A stretch of DNA of 64,000 bases. It comes from an uncultured beta proteobacterium (GTDB taxonomy: Bacteria; Pseudomonadota; Gammaproteobacteria; Burkholderiales; Burkholderiaceae_C). The stretch covers positions 1-64,000 of the forward strand of contig CAJAVE010000269.1 of NCBI GenBank assembly GCA_903945325.1, given 5' to 3'. Below are positions 46,605-55,769 of the stretch, piece by piece (position 1 is the first letter of the stretch; each line of letters begins with the position of its first letter). The notes beneath the pieces are model-generated. The model was not told the DNA's origin and ran no database searches. It saw nothing but the letters and a program-made list of their open reading frames with translations. A program made the position numbers and the translations under genes.

Positions 46605-49600
46605 TTAATTGAAATTGACTACCACTGTGAACTGTTCCCCTGTGCGAGTCAATGTCAAGTAATACACACCTCGGAAACCATTGTCTGCAGCACTTTTTGC
46701 CAATGTACTCGTCACTCCAACTGATTCTGCTGGGATGAGATCACCCCCACTAAGCAAGGTTAAGTTTGTGCTGCTGCTTAGCACTGCACTTCCATTTTGG
46801 AATTCATATTGACTGATAGAAAATGTTTCATTCGATTTATTTGAAATCGTTGAACTAAACTGCGACCCCGCCTGCTTTATACCGTTCATTGACGACCCCG
46901 CCGACGAGGAGCCAGTTCCAAAAAGCTGATTTAAATCGGACACTGCTGTAATCGCAACCGTTTTCACAACGCTGTTAAGTTGGCCGTCATTGACAACAAG
47001 TGATGCAACGTACGTTCCCGCCACATCAACGGTGTAAGTTGGCTTAACTGCGGTCGATGAAGACAAGGCAGCATCACTGCCAGCAGGTTTTGAAGTCAAC
47101 GTCCAGGCGTAGGTCAGCTTGCCACCATTGGCATCAGAACTGGCGCTGCCGTCCAATATGACCACACTACCGGCGACCACGCTTTGAGCAATGCCTGCAT
47201 TGGCTACCGGTGCGACATTGACAGCAACGCTCGACTCAGGCTTGTCCACCCAAAACCCAGTGCCATTGCCCAGCGTCTTGCTGCCTGCGGTGAAGTCCAG
47301 ATATCCCTTGCCGGTGATGTAGTCGGTCAGTGCCGTGCTGCTTTGTGCTTCTAGGTCTGGAGCATAAAAGTACCACTTAGACTGGGCACTGTCCCAGGCC
47401 CATAGGGTGGTGAGCCCATAGGCCGGTGGGGTGGCCCTTAAGCTGGTGTTAAAGGCGGTGGGGCTTACGTCGTTACCCGTGGCGACCAGGTTCCAGCCTT
47501 TGACCAGGTTGTCATTGGTAAAGTTAAACGGCGCTGCACTTTGTAAGTCGAGAGTGGCTGGTGCAGTGGCATTGACCCAGTAGCCTTCGCCGGGGTTGAT
47601 GTCGCTGAGGATGCCATAGCCTTTGCCAGTGGTGTAGTCCTGCAACTCTGCAGGCATCAAGCTGGGGGTGTAGAACTTCCAGCCTGGGGTGCTGGGGTCC
47701 CATTTCCACACGGTAGTGATTAATGATGGGTCACCAAAGGTGGTGGCAACGGGCAAAGGCTGGCTTTGGCTGTTGCCCAGCAGGTTCCAGCCTTTCAACA
47801 GAGTCAGCGACGTGCTGGCTGATACAGCCACCGTGTGCGGGCTTCCTGGAGCATTACTGGTGATGGTGACAGTACCTACGCGACTGCCCGCCACCCTGGG
47901 GCTAAAGGTCACGCTCAGGTCGCAAAAGCCCGATGCGCCCAAACCAGCGCCACAGTTGTTCGTGACCGCAAAATCGCCCGTGGTGCTGATGCTGGTCAGG
48001 CTCAAAACGGCACCACCAGTATTGGTCAGCTTGATGGTTTGTACTGCGCTGGTGCTGCCCAGTGCCGTCGCCGGAAAGCTCATTGTGGTGGGGTTGAGTG
48101 CCACCACTGGCACTGCCAACCCCGTCCCGCTTAAGCTGACGGTGTTGGGGCTGTTGCTGGCATCGCTGGTGATGACCACGCTGCCACTCAAAGGGCCAAC
48201 AGCAGTTGGGGCAAAGGTCACGCTGATGCTGCAACTAGCAGACGGAGCCAGTGTGGCGCCGCAAGAAGTGATTTTGGCAAAGTCGCCAGTTGCCGTGATG
48301 CTGCTGATGTTCAGCACGGCACCACCGGTATTGCTCAGGGTGATGGCTTGGGCTGCGCTAGAGGTGCCCTGCTTTTGGCTGGCAAAGTTTTTGCTGGTGG
48401 CGCTCAGGCTCAGCAGAGCACCCTGGCCTATGCCAGTGAGGGCGATTGTGTGCGGGCTGCCTGGGGCATCGCTGGTTAACGTCAATGTGCCGGTACGTGT
48501 GCCGCCAGCTGTGGGTTTAAAGCTGACATCCAGCGTGCAAAAACCACCTGCACCAATACCTGCGCCGCAGTTGTTGGTCACATTGAAGTCACCGGTCGCG
48601 GCGATGCTGGTGATGTTCATTGTTGCCGTACCGGTGTTGGATAGGATTACCGTTTGTGCAGCGCTGGTGCTGGCGATGTTTTGCTTGGCAAAGGCTTGGG
48701 TTGCTGGTAGGCCGCTAACAACTGGTACATCTTTGAAAGTGGCCGTGACAAACTTGGCTGCATCCATGGTGACGGTGCAGGTGGCTGCGGTGCCGCTACA
48801 GGCCCCGCTCCAAGCAATCAGATTGTTCGCAGGGCTGGCGGTTAGGGTAACCACATCCCCGGTGAAATAACCGGTGGAACTGGCTACGCTAATACAAGCA
48901 ATGCCATTGTAGGCACTACTGGTAATTTGCCCCAGTCCAGTAGAACTTACACTCAAAATCAAAGGTCCAAGGCACTGCCCACCGCGCACCAGCCGGACAC
49001 CGTAGCTGTTGATCCGGTCGTAGTAGTAGCTGGCGAGTCCATAGCCTAAATGGACGAACCATGTGAAGCTTGGATGCTCGGCGCTGAACGAACCCGACCA
49101 AAAGAACGAACTACCTGCAGCCGGAAAGACGCTGGTGTTGTATGCTGGAGTAGTCTTTCTATAGTCGACCAAGCTTATAAGTTCATCCGCGCTGGGAATC
49201 CGCCAGTCGTTTTTGCCATTAAAACTCTTACTTACTGCTTGAGCCTGCTCAAACGTCATGCTCGACACGACACCTGTGCAAGTACTGCCATTCCAGCTTT
49301 GTCCCTCAGCACAGTGTTTCCACATTAAATTGGTCGGTATATGTGTCACCGTGCCATCACCATTGTCTCTATAGTCGCTGGTGGGACGCGAAATATCCAG
49401 CAAACCGCCAACAGACTGCCCACCGCGCACCAGCCGGACATTGCGGGGGCTGCTCCGGTAGCCATCGTAGACGTTGCCTAAGCCGAAACTGATGTGCCAC
49501 GCGTTGCTGGAACCGGCGGCGTAGGGAGAACCTGACCAATAGGACGAGCTTGGTGCAGCTGGAAAAACCACTGAGTCAATTGCCGGATTAAAGACTGTTC

Positions 49601-49922
49601 GATCCACAATCGTCTGCAATTCTCGAATATTGGGCACCCGCCAATCACTCTGCCCCGCAAATGTCAGAGTGCCAGTTAATGCATTGGCCTGATCAAAGGT
49701 ATAAGCGCTGGCCTTGCCCGTGCAAGTCGTCCCATTCCAAGTCTGCCCCATTGAACAGCGCATCCAGACCAGCCCAGTAGTTGGGTCGGTCACCGTGCCG
49801 TCGTCATTGTCCGAATAGGTTTTTCCCGCCAACGCCGGGGTGATTGATCCACAGACCAATACCAGCAGCGCCAGAAAACGCAAAAAGGCGAAGCGAGCAA
49901 GAAGGAGTGACAGTGCATGCAT
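46605..49922 (-). CDS. secreted DUF1566 / choice-of-anchor-D repeat protein
   Basis: 1105 residues. A signal peptide ends near residue 32 (PALAGK). Two DUF1566 (Lcl C-terminal-like) domains follow, about 35-165 and 175-315, each with DNGDGTVT- or DDGTVTDPTTGLVWMRC-type starts, SDWRVP/NDWRIP, YWSGS/FFWSGS and VRLVRGGQ. Then an IAWSGACSGTAATCTVTMDA unit, three Ig-like choice-of-anchor-D repeats (about 400-745, each with NITSIxATGDF and SCSISVTF-like motifs), two GWNL segments, and a PKD-like domain (VANAGIAQSVVAGSVVILDG, about 930-1020). No membrane anchor or sorting tail is seen. The cargo is probably a surface-binding or adhesive protein; the ligand is unknown. Confidence 0.8.
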   Translation of the reverse strand: MHALSLLLARFAFLRFLALLVLVCGSITPALAGKTYSDNDDGTVTDPTTGLVWMRCSMGQTWNGTTCTGKASAYTFDQANALTGTLTFAGQSDWRVPNIRELQTIVDRTVFNPAIDSVVFPAAPSSSYWSGSPYAAGSSNAWHISFGLGNVYDGYRSSPRNVRLVRGGQSVGGLLDISRPTSDYRDNGDGTVTHIPTNLMWKHCAEGQSWNGSTCTGVVSSMTFEQAQAVSKSFNGKNDWRIPSADELISLVDYRKTTPAYNTSVFPAAGSSFFWSGSFSAEHPSFTWFVHLGYGLASYYYDRINSYGVRLVRGGQCLGPLILSVSSTGLGQITSSAYNGIACISVASSTGYFTGDVVTLTASPANNLIAWSGACSGTAATCTVTMDAAKFVTATFKDVPVVSGLPATQAFAKQNIASTSAAQTVILSNTGTATMNITSIAATGDFNVTNNCGAGIGAGGFCTLDVSFKPTAGGTRTGTLTLTSDAPGSPHTIALTGIGQGALLSLSATSKNFASQKQGTSSAAQAITLSNTGGAVLNISSITATGDFAKITSCGATLAPSASCSISVTFAPTAVGPLSGSVVITSDASNSPNTVSLSGTGLAVPVVALNPTTMSFPATALGSTSAVQTIKLTNTGGAVLSLTSISTTGDFAVTNNCGAGLGASGFCDLSVTFSPRVAGSRVGTVTITSNAPGSPHTVAVSASTSLTLLKGWNLLGNSQSQPLPVATTFGDPSLITTVWKWDPSTPGWKFYTPSLMPAELQDYTTGKGYGILSDINPGEGYWVNATAPATLDLQSAAPFNFTNDNLVKGWNLVATGNDVSPTAFNTSLRATPPAYGLTTLWAWDSAQSKWYFYAPDLEAQSSTALTDYITGKGYLDFTAGSKTLGNGTGFWVDKPESSVAVNVAPVANAGIAQSVVAGSVVILDGSASSDANGGKLTYAWTLTSKPAGSDAALSSSTAVKPTYTVDVAGTYVASLVVNDGQLNSVVKTVAITAVSDLNQLFGTGSSSAGSSMNGIKQAGSQFSSTISNKSNETFSISQYEFQNGSAVLSSSTNLTLLSGGDLIPAESVGVTSTLAKSAADNGFRGVYYLTLTRTGEQFTVVVNFN

Positions 49923-50187
49923 GACGGAATCCCTTGATTTCTATTGCCACTATTTGTTGCTATTATTGGTCTATGTTACTTGCATACCCGCATGGTCATG
50001 ATGACATGGCACAACAAGCACTTATCAGCGGGCGCAGGCACCCACTGGCAAACAGAGCTATATAGCGGCTAAGAGCATGGCTAGATCGGCTCAGGTGGGC
50101 TTATGGCGTGATGCTTACCCAACGCCACCCTCTGGGAGTTCAGGCACAAGCGGTGAGGCGCCGGGGCCTCTGGAAGAAATAGTTAAC

Positions 50188-50204
50188 ATTTCACAATGTG
50201 AAAT
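50188..50204. promoter_or_regulatory. operator-like palindrome
   Basis: ATTTCAC-AAT-GTGAAAT, a perfect 7-3-7 inverted repeat in AT-rich DNA about 265 bp upstream of the secreted-protein gene. It has the size of a dimeric repressor site. No regulator is known. Confidence 0.4.
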
Positions 50205-50510
50205 ATCACTACAAAGCCGTGATTTATCCGAACCGATATCTACCCGATAGGCTGACTCACATTGCCTCACTATGTGGTCCGAGCTATTGAAGTCTATCCA
50301 GACATCATCACACTTCTTGGGATTCCAGCTACATACATCTAGAACTTCTGATAGAAGTATTTGATAGCTGTCCCCGATGTACTACCCTTCCCAAATAGCC
50401 CACCTCTAGCGATATGCAGCCGGTAGGCTAACTGAGTGTGATCACCCCGATTGATGGGCCAATACCGTGTCAAAATACCACGCACAGTAAGTCACAAAAT
50501 CTCAGCCAAC

Positions 50511-50533
50511 TGTTGGTCTTTTTGTTGGTACTT
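50511..50533 (+). other. integrase arm-type sites, right
   Basis: TGTTGGTCTTT followed at once by TTGTTGGTACTT; the second matches the left-end site at 39151-39162. It lies 33 bp before the attR-like repeat. Confidence 0.5.
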
Positions 50534-50565
50534 TCACCAATTTTTAAACTTTTCCATTGGTACGA

Positions 50566-50612
50566 CTGAACCCTGGTTCAGGATGCGGGTCCGGTGGCAT
50601 TTGCAGACACCT
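50566..50612 (+). other. attR-like duplicate of the 6S RNA 3' end
   Basis: 47 bases, CTGAACCCTGGTTCAGGATG to GCAGACACCT. It aligns to 39028-39073 with three substitutions and one insertion. The insertion (GGCATTTGCAG for GGCACTGCAG) breaks the pairing needed in the 6S closing stem, so this copy no longer serves as an RNA end. Confidence 0.85.
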
Positions 50613-50621
50613 AACCTTTCC

Positions 50622-51434
50622 ATGCTTGACCCCCTTCTGATCTTCGAACTGGCCGTACTGGGCCTGGCAACCGGCTTTCTGGCCGGTCTGCTGGGTATTG
50701 GCGGTGGCATGCTAATCGGTCCATTCATGACGATCATCCTGTCGTCCGTTGGTGTGTCCTCCGATCTGGCAGTCAAAATGGCGATCGCCACGTCCATGGC
50801 AACCATCATGTTTACCTCGATTTCCAGCGTGCGAGCCCATCACAAGCGCGGTGCTGTGCGTTGGGACATTGTCAGGGGCCTGGCTCCTGGCATCTTGATC
50901 GGTGGCGCCTTCGCCAGCGCTGGCGTTTTTGCCATCCTCAAAGGCAGTGCGTTGGCGATCTTTTTTGCACTGTTCGTTGGATTCTCAGCCACGCAAATGT
51001 TTCTGGACAAAAAGCCAAAACCCAGCCGGCAGATGCCGGGCTCGGGGGGCCAATTGGCAGCCGGCAGTGTGATTGGTTTCCTGTCAGGCCTCGTGGGCGC
51101 CGGTGGCGGCTTTGTCAGCGTGCCCTTCATGGTTGCGCACAACGTCGCCATTATCAATGCAGTAGCCACCAGCGCAGCGCTGGGTTTCCCCATAGCGCTG
51201 GCCAACACCGTGGGCTATGTCATCAGTGGCGCATCTCTTACGCACCTACCACCCCATTCACTGGGATATGTCTGGCTACCGGCGCTGGGCGTGATAGCTT
51301 GCTGCAGTGTGCTGACAGCACCCCTCGGCGCAAAAATGGCGCACAAATTGCCGGTGGCCAAGCTGAAGAAAGTGTTTGCGCTGATCCTGTACACCCTGGC
51401 GGCCTATATGTTGTGGAAGGGGTTACACGGTTAG
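50622..51434 (+). CDS. TauE/SafE-family membrane transporter
   Basis: 270 residues from ATG 50622, nine bases after the att duplicate. An upstream in-frame extension would be read through the att site and is rejected. Eight or so membrane helices occur in two homologous halves with the family signatures LAGLLGIGGGMLIGP and GFLSGLVGAGGGFVSVPFM. TauE/SafE proteins export sulfite, sulfoacetate or other organosulfur anions; the substrate is not determined here. The gene probably followed 6S RNA directly before the element inserted, so its present promoter may come from element DNA. Confidence 0.88.
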   Translation: MLDPLLIFELAVLGLATGFLAGLLGIGGGMLIGPFMTIILSSVGVSSDLAVKMAIATSMATIMFTSISSVRAHHKRGAVRWDIVRGLAPGILIGGAFASAGVFAILKGSALAIFFALFVGFSATQMFLDKKPKPSRQMPGSGGQLAAGSVIGFLSGLVGAGGGFVSVPFMVAHNVAIINAVATSAALGFPIALANTVGYVISGASLTHLPPHSLGYVWLPALGVIACCSVLTAPLGAKMAHKLPVAKLKKVFALILYTLAAYMLWKGLHG

Positions 51435-51441
51435 ATCGTAT

Positions 51442-53484
51442 CTATCCCTTTGGCAAGGTCGCCTGCAAACGTTCAAGCTCGTCCGCAGGCAATCCGGGGG
51501 CGCATAGAAACCCCTGGAAAGCCTCGCAGTGCAGGCTTTTCAAATAGTCACGTTGAGCAACCGTTTCAACACCCTCTGCCACCACCGTCAACTTCAGAGC
51601 CTGTGCCATGGCAATGGTGGCACTGACGATGGCCCGGTCGCCCTCATCATCGGGAAGCCCCATGACAAAGGCCCGGTCGATTTTGAGCTTGGAAATCGGA
51701 AACTTCTTGAGATAGGCCAGGCTGGAGTAACCGGTCCCAAAGTCGTCGATGGCCAGACTTACACCCAGGCAGGACAACGCATGCAGGCGTGCCAGGGTCT
51801 CATTGACATCCTTGATCAGAACGGACTCGGTCAACTCCAGCTCCAGCAGGGACGCATCAAGACCGGCATCACCAATCGCGCTGGCCACGCGCTCCACAAA
51901 ATCACCCTGCTGAAACTGCAAGGCCGACACGTTGATGGACACGACGACGGGTCGACCCGAATGCTGCCAGACCAACGCCTGGCGGATAGCTTCTTGTAAC
52001 ACCCAGTTCCCAATTGTGATGATGAAACCGGACTCCTCTGCCAGCGGTATGAAGGTGGCAGGCGAAACGTTGCCCAGTTCAAGGTCATGCCAACGGATCA
52101 ACGCCTCAACCCCAAGCAGGCGTCCATCGCACAAAGCTATCTGTGGCTGGTAATGTAGGGTAAACAAGCCCAGATCCATGGCTTGCCGCATAGAGTGATC
52201 CAGTTTCACGCGTGACAGCAGGTCGACATTCATTTGCGGCTGGTAAAAGCGAAAATTCCCCCGCCCGCGTTCTTTCACCCGAAACATGGCAGTGTCTGCG
52301 CATTGAATCAATGCGTCCAATGTCCGCGCGTCGGCCGGATACATGGCAACGCCAATGCTGCAACCCAGCGAAAAATTGATCTGATCCACAACAAAAGGCT
52401 GTGCCAGCTTTTCCAGAATGCGCCGCGCCACAATCTCCGCGCCAAGGGCATCCGCCTCCTGTAAAAAGGCGATGAATTCATCTCCACCCACACGACACAG
52501 CGTATCCACCTCACGCAAGGTTTGTTGTATGCGCGAAGCCGCTTCCATCAGCGCGCGGTCCCCAAAAGTGTGTCCCAGGGAGTCATTGATGTTTTTGAAC
52601 CGGTCCAGATCAATGTACATGATGGCAAACGTCGCACCACTGCGTTGCGCAGCCCGAAGCGCAACTGCCACCCTTTGACCAAGCAGCAATCGATTTGGAA
52701 GACCGGTCAACGCATCGGTATAGGCCAAAACTTCAATACGCTTTTGTGCATCCAGTCGCTCAGTCAGGTCGCGAAACGAATACACGCGCCCCACGACCCG
52801 GCTGCGGCTGGTTTGGGGAAGCGTCACACGCTCTAACATGCGCCCCGAGCGCAGCAAAACAACATCGGTGCACTGCATCTCAGGGTCAGATGCAATCACA
52901 CCCAACTGGTCTGTATACGTCGTCTCGTCCAAAACGCAGGCGGACAAATGGGCAAACATTGCCGGGTCATTGTGGGCGTCCAATAAATCTGGCGGCACAT
53001 TCCACAATTCAACAAAGCGCCGGTTGTAATGGCGTACTGCACCGGTGGTGTCAGTCACCAATATACCGTCGCCAGTGGATTCCAAAGTCGCCCGCAATTC
53101 GGCCATGCGGTTTTCAAGTTGCTCTTCGGTTTGACGCTGTTGGCGTAAATCACGCACCCCGACCAGAAACACCGGCTCGCCCGGATTGAGCCACACCCGG
53201 CTGACCTTGCGTTCAACTGGTATGGCAATCCCATCGGAGCAGCGCAGCAGGGAGTCCGAAAAAATAGTACCTGCATGACCAGCAGCAACGTCTTCCCAAA
53301 AGTAGAGATCCTCTGGAGACGCCATCAGTTCCACCACGGGTTTACCGATGAAATCACTGCGCTCCATGCCAACCAGCACAGCCAGCCCCTGGTTGATCTC
53401 AATGATGCGCAACGTTGTTGCATCGACCAGGCACACCGCCTCGATCATGGCATCCAACAAAGCTGCGTATCGCAGGGGTGTCAT
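51442..53484 (-). CDS. PAS-PAS-GGDEF-EAL cyclic-di-GMP enzyme
   Basis: 680 residues, cytoplasmic, no membrane segment. A PAS-like domain covers residues 10-110. A second PAS covers about 125-245 (ESTGDGILVTDTTGAVRHYN). The GGDEF domain has YIDLDRFKNINDSLGHTFGD and an intact VGGDEF (~331). The EAL domain has an intact VEALIRW (~458), DDFGTGYSSLAYLKKFPI and KIDRAFV. Both active-site motifs are kept, so it could make and degrade c-di-GMP under control of PAS signals. Its ATG overlaps the stop of the HD-GYP gene upstream (ATGA), so the two are coupled. It converges on the tauE gene. Confidence 0.92.
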   Translation of the reverse strand: MTPLRYAALLDAMIEAVCLVDATTLRIIEINQGLAVLVGMERSDFIGKPVVELMASPEDLYFWEDVAAGHAGTIFSDSLLRCSDGIAIPVERKVSRVWLNPGEPVFLVGVRDLRQQRQTEEQLENRMAELRATLESTGDGILVTDTTGAVRHYNRRFVELWNVPPDLLDAHNDPAMFAHLSACVLDETTYTDQLGVIASDPEMQCTDVVLLRSGRMLERVTLPQTSRSRVVGRVYSFRDLTERLDAQKRIEVLAYTDALTGLPNRLLLGQRVAVALRAAQRSGATFAIMYIDLDRFKNINDSLGHTFGDRALMEAASRIQQTLREVDTLCRVGGDEFIAFLQEADALGAEIVARRILEKLAQPFVVDQINFSLGCSIGVAMYPADARTLDALIQCADTAMFRVKERGRGNFRFYQPQMNVDLLSRVKLDHSMRQAMDLGLFTLHYQPQIALCDGRLLGVEALIRWHDLELGNVSPATFIPLAEESGFIITIGNWVLQEAIRQALVWQHSGRPVVVSINVSALQFQQGDFVERVASAIGDAGLDASLLELELTESVLIKDVNETLARLHALSCLGVSLAIDDFGTGYSSLAYLKKFPISKLKIDRAFVMGLPDDEGDRAIVSATIAMAQALKLTVVAEGVETVAQRDYLKSLHCEAFQGFLCAPGLPADELERLQATLPKG

Positions 53485-54773
53485 GCAAGCGCGCCCATTT
53501 GACTGTCCACTACCCGTTCAAAAAAATAGGTTACCCGTTGTCGTGGCGCCAAAAAATCCATGGCGGCACCAGGCAAAGCGGCCGGTTTGAGGCTGCGACG
53601 TATCCCCACATGGGGTGCACGCTCCAGATCCAGTATCAGCGTGTCATGCCGGGACACACCAGCATCGTGCACCAGTACACGGGGTTTCAACGGGCGCGCG
53701 GAATTGACCGACACCACCATCGCATACCGCTCATCAACCAGTTGCACGACAGAGCCTGGTGGGTACACGCCCATCATACGAATAAACGCACTCAACGCTG
53801 GTGTATCAAACCGTGATTTCTGTTGCGCAAAAATCAGGGACAAAGACTCGTGTGGTGTGAGCGCTGTAGCGGGTCGACTGGGGTTGCACAGGTTGTCATA
53901 TCGATTGACCAGCGCCAGCACGCGGGCGCTTCGGGTCATGGACTCGCCCTTGACTCGAGACGGAAAACCGCTGCCATCGGTCAACTCGTGGTGTTGGGCA
54001 ATGGCCATTAGTGCGCCTTTGGGCAGGTCCATACTTTTGCCTACTTGCACGCTCATCGCGACATGCTCTTGGTACAACTTGTATTCCGCAGTTGAAAAGT
54101 TCTCTTCCAGCCAACGCACCCTGTCTTGAAGTTGTGCCTTTCCGACATCGTGCAGGAAGGCAGCCAAGCCCAAGTCCGACAGCTCAGCTTTCTCCAAACC
54201 CATAGCTTTCCCCAGCAGGAGCGAAATGATGGTGACGTTGACCGGGTGCATGGATGACTTGTCACCCGCTGCTTCCGACAATAGGCGAATCGCAGACTCC
54301 CCTTCTGACAGCATCTCACTAACAAATCCATCGACCATCGCTTGACATTGCGCGGTAGCCGCTGCGGGCTGAGAGGGTATGAGTTCCAGCGCCTTGCGGT
54401 ATTGGCGAATCGCTTCACCAAAACGACGTTCACATACGATCAAGCTGCGGTGTTGCGCAGCTAACTCCTCGCCACGCTTGCGCAGCAGCGTGGCATCACG
54501 TTGCGCTACTTCCTGACTGACAATGGTTTTTGCATCACCAGCGGAAGCTGCAACGAGGGACGTGTCAACTCTCTCCGGATCACTCTTGTCCATGTTGACG
54601 CGCACATGCTGTAGACCCAGCCCGCGAATCGTCTCCATCTGCTTGACAGACGACAACTTGAAACTGCCAGTTGGAAAGGGATGTGCCAGCCACCCCACGT
54701 CCAACTCGACAAACATTCCGAGGCGCAAAGCGCCAACCGCCACCAACTCAATGCCATCGTCCTTGTTTTTCAT
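53481..54773 (-). CDS. HD-GYP cyclic-di-GMP phosphodiesterase
   Basis: 430 residues from ATG 54773, preceded by AGGAAGG. The N-terminal DUF3391-type region (VGALRLGMFVELDVGWLAHP) is followed by a helical linker. The HD-GYP domain has HPVNVTIISLLLGKAMGL, FLHDVGK (metal-binding His/Asp, ~207-212), HHELTDGSGFP (~262-272, GFP in place of GYP) and RYDNLCNP. It hydrolyses c-di-GMP in known relatives. The FP variation is common, so activity is plausible. It is the first gene of a two-gene operon with the GGDEF-EAL protein. c-di-GMP turnover may connect to pili and surface proteins of this window, but nothing in the sequence shows that directly. Confidence 0.9.
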   Translation of the reverse strand: MKNKDDGIELVAVGALRLGMFVELDVGWLAHPFPTGSFKLSSVKQMETIRGLGLQHVRVNMDKSDPERVDTSLVAASAGDAKTIVSQEVAQRDATLLRKRGEELAAQHRSLIVCERRFGEAIRQYRKALELIPSQPAAATAQCQAMVDGFVSEMLSEGESAIRLLSEAAGDKSSMHPVNVTIISLLLGKAMGLEKAELSDLGLAAFLHDVGKAQLQDRVRWLEENFSTAEYKLYQEHVAMSVQVGKSMDLPKGALMAIAQHHELTDGSGFPSRVKGESMTRSARVLALVNRYDNLCNPSRPATALTPHESLSLIFAQQKSRFDTPALSAFIRMMGVYPPGSVVQLVDERYAMVVSVNSARPLKPRVLVHDAGVSRHDTLILDLERAPHVGIRRSLKPAALPGAAMDFLAPRQRVTYFFERVVDSQMGALA

Positions 54774-54932
54774 GGGCCTTCCTTGTCCGGTCCAACGTTC
54801 AACAACTAACTGCCATCCACGATTTCGTTGCCTCGCATTCCCAATCGAAGGTAAGCATACCCAAATATTGACCATTCGGTCAAAATCTTACGCAAATTGT
54901 GTGCCGTAGTCCTCCCATAAACATATCAGAGC

Positions 54933-54961
54933 AAAAAAAACCCGCCTAGGCGGGTTTTTTT
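54933..54961 (-). terminator. Rho-independent terminator after phaB
   Basis: AAAAACCCGCC-TA-GGCGGGTTTTT: a GC stem of seven pairs flanked by A and T runs on both sides. It works for the phaCAB operon on the minus strand and could act in both directions. Confidence 0.9.
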
Positions 54962-54994
54962 AGAAGTGCGGTTGTGCGCCCGCACAAAAGGGAA

Positions 54995-55732
54995 TTAACC
55001 CATGTGCAATCCACCGTTGACCGAGAACTCTGCACCGGTAGCGTAGCCGCCTTCGTCGGACGCCAGCCACGCGATGATGGAAGCAATCTCGCCTGGTTCG
55101 CCCAAACGCTTGACCGGCACCGTGCCAATAATCTTGTCCAGCACTTCCTGGCGAATGGCCTTGACCATGTCGGTACCAATGTAGCCAGGGCTCACCGTGT
55201 TGACGGTCACGCCCTTGGTGGCAAGCTCTTGCGCCAGCGCCATGGAGAAGCCGTGCATACCGGCCTTGGCGGCCGAGTAGTTGGTCTGACCAGCCTGGCC
55301 CTTGACGCCGTTGACGGACGAGATGTTGATGATGCGGCCCCAACCCTTTTCCACCATGTCACCGACCACCTGTTTGGTGACGTTGAACATGGAGTTCAGA
55401 TTGGTTTCGATCACAGCGTCCCAGTCTTCGCGCGTCATCTTCAGGAACATGCGGTCTTTGGTGATGCCGGCGTTGTTGATCAGCACATCAATGCTGCCGT
55501 GTTCGGCCTTGGCCTTGGTAAAGGCTTCCACGGTGGAATCCCAGTTACCAACGTTGCCCACGGACGCGTAGAACGTGAAGCCCAGGGCTGCCTGTTCAGC
55601 GATCCACTTGGCGTGATCCCGGGTGGGGCCGCAACCGGCAATAACCTTGAAACCCTCTTTGTGCATGCGCTGGCAAATGGCGGTACCGATACCACCCATG
55701 CCACCGGTCACATATGCTACTTTTTGACTCAT
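54995..55732 (-). CDS. phaB: acetoacetyl-CoA reductase
   Basis: A 245-residue short-chain dehydrogenase. Rossmann start AYVTGGMGGIGTAI, NNAGITKD, and the catalytic Ser-Tyr-Lys in INISSVNGVKGQAGQTNYSAAKAG. The C-terminal SPGYIGTDMV and GGLHMG are typical of PhaB, which reduces acetoacetyl-CoA with NADPH to (R)-3-hydroxybutyryl-CoA for polyhydroxybutyrate. It is the last gene of phaC-phaA-phaB, with a 37-bp gap from phaA and a terminator just downstream. Confidence 0.93.
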   Translation of the reverse strand: MSQKVAYVTGGMGGIGTAICQRMHKEGFKVIAGCGPTRDHAKWIAEQAALGFTFYASVGNVGNWDSTVEAFTKAKAEHGSIDVLINNAGITKDRMFLKMTREDWDAVIETNLNSMFNVTKQVVGDMVEKGWGRIINISSVNGVKGQAGQTNYSAAKAGMHGFSMALAQELATKGVTVNTVSPGYIGTDMVKAIRQEVLDKIIGTVPVKRLGEPGEIASIIAWLASDEGGYATGAEFSVNGGLHMG

Positions 55733-55769
55733 TTTCTCTCCTCTTTGGTTAAATTAATCAGTTGGGGTT

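Larger units (their letters stand above)
39074..50612. mobile_element. 11.5-kb integrative element inserted at the 3' end of the 6S RNA gene
   Basis: The element is bounded by direct repeats of the 6S RNA 3' end (39028-39073 and 50566-50612). It carries a P4-type tyrosine integrase starting about 100 bp from the left end, an unknown gene, an AlpA-like regulator, a PrimPol/DUF3987 replication protein, a non-coding repeat region and a large secreted protein. TTGTTGGTACTT, a probable integrase arm site, occurs at both ends (39151 and 50522), with a further TGTTGGTC beside the right one. No capsid, tail, relaxase or type IV secretion genes are present. The layout is that of a satellite or small island. 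The flanking genes zapA-ssrS and tauE would be adjacent without it. Confidence 0.85.
49923..50621. other. right-end region of the element, no gene
   Basis: About 700 bp without a convincing gene. It contains the operator-like palindrome at 50188-50204, the right arm-type sites (50511-50533) and the attR-like 6S RNA duplicate (50566-50612). The start of the secreted-protein gene faces away from it, so the promoter for that gene should lie in the first 100-200 bp. Confidence 0.6.

Noticed and set aside
46605-49922. Diversity-generating retroelement target (DUF1566 can occur in such targets)
   Set aside because: No reverse transcriptase and no template repeat with A-biased differences is seen in the window, and the DUF1566 domains are N-terminal rather than at the C-terminus.
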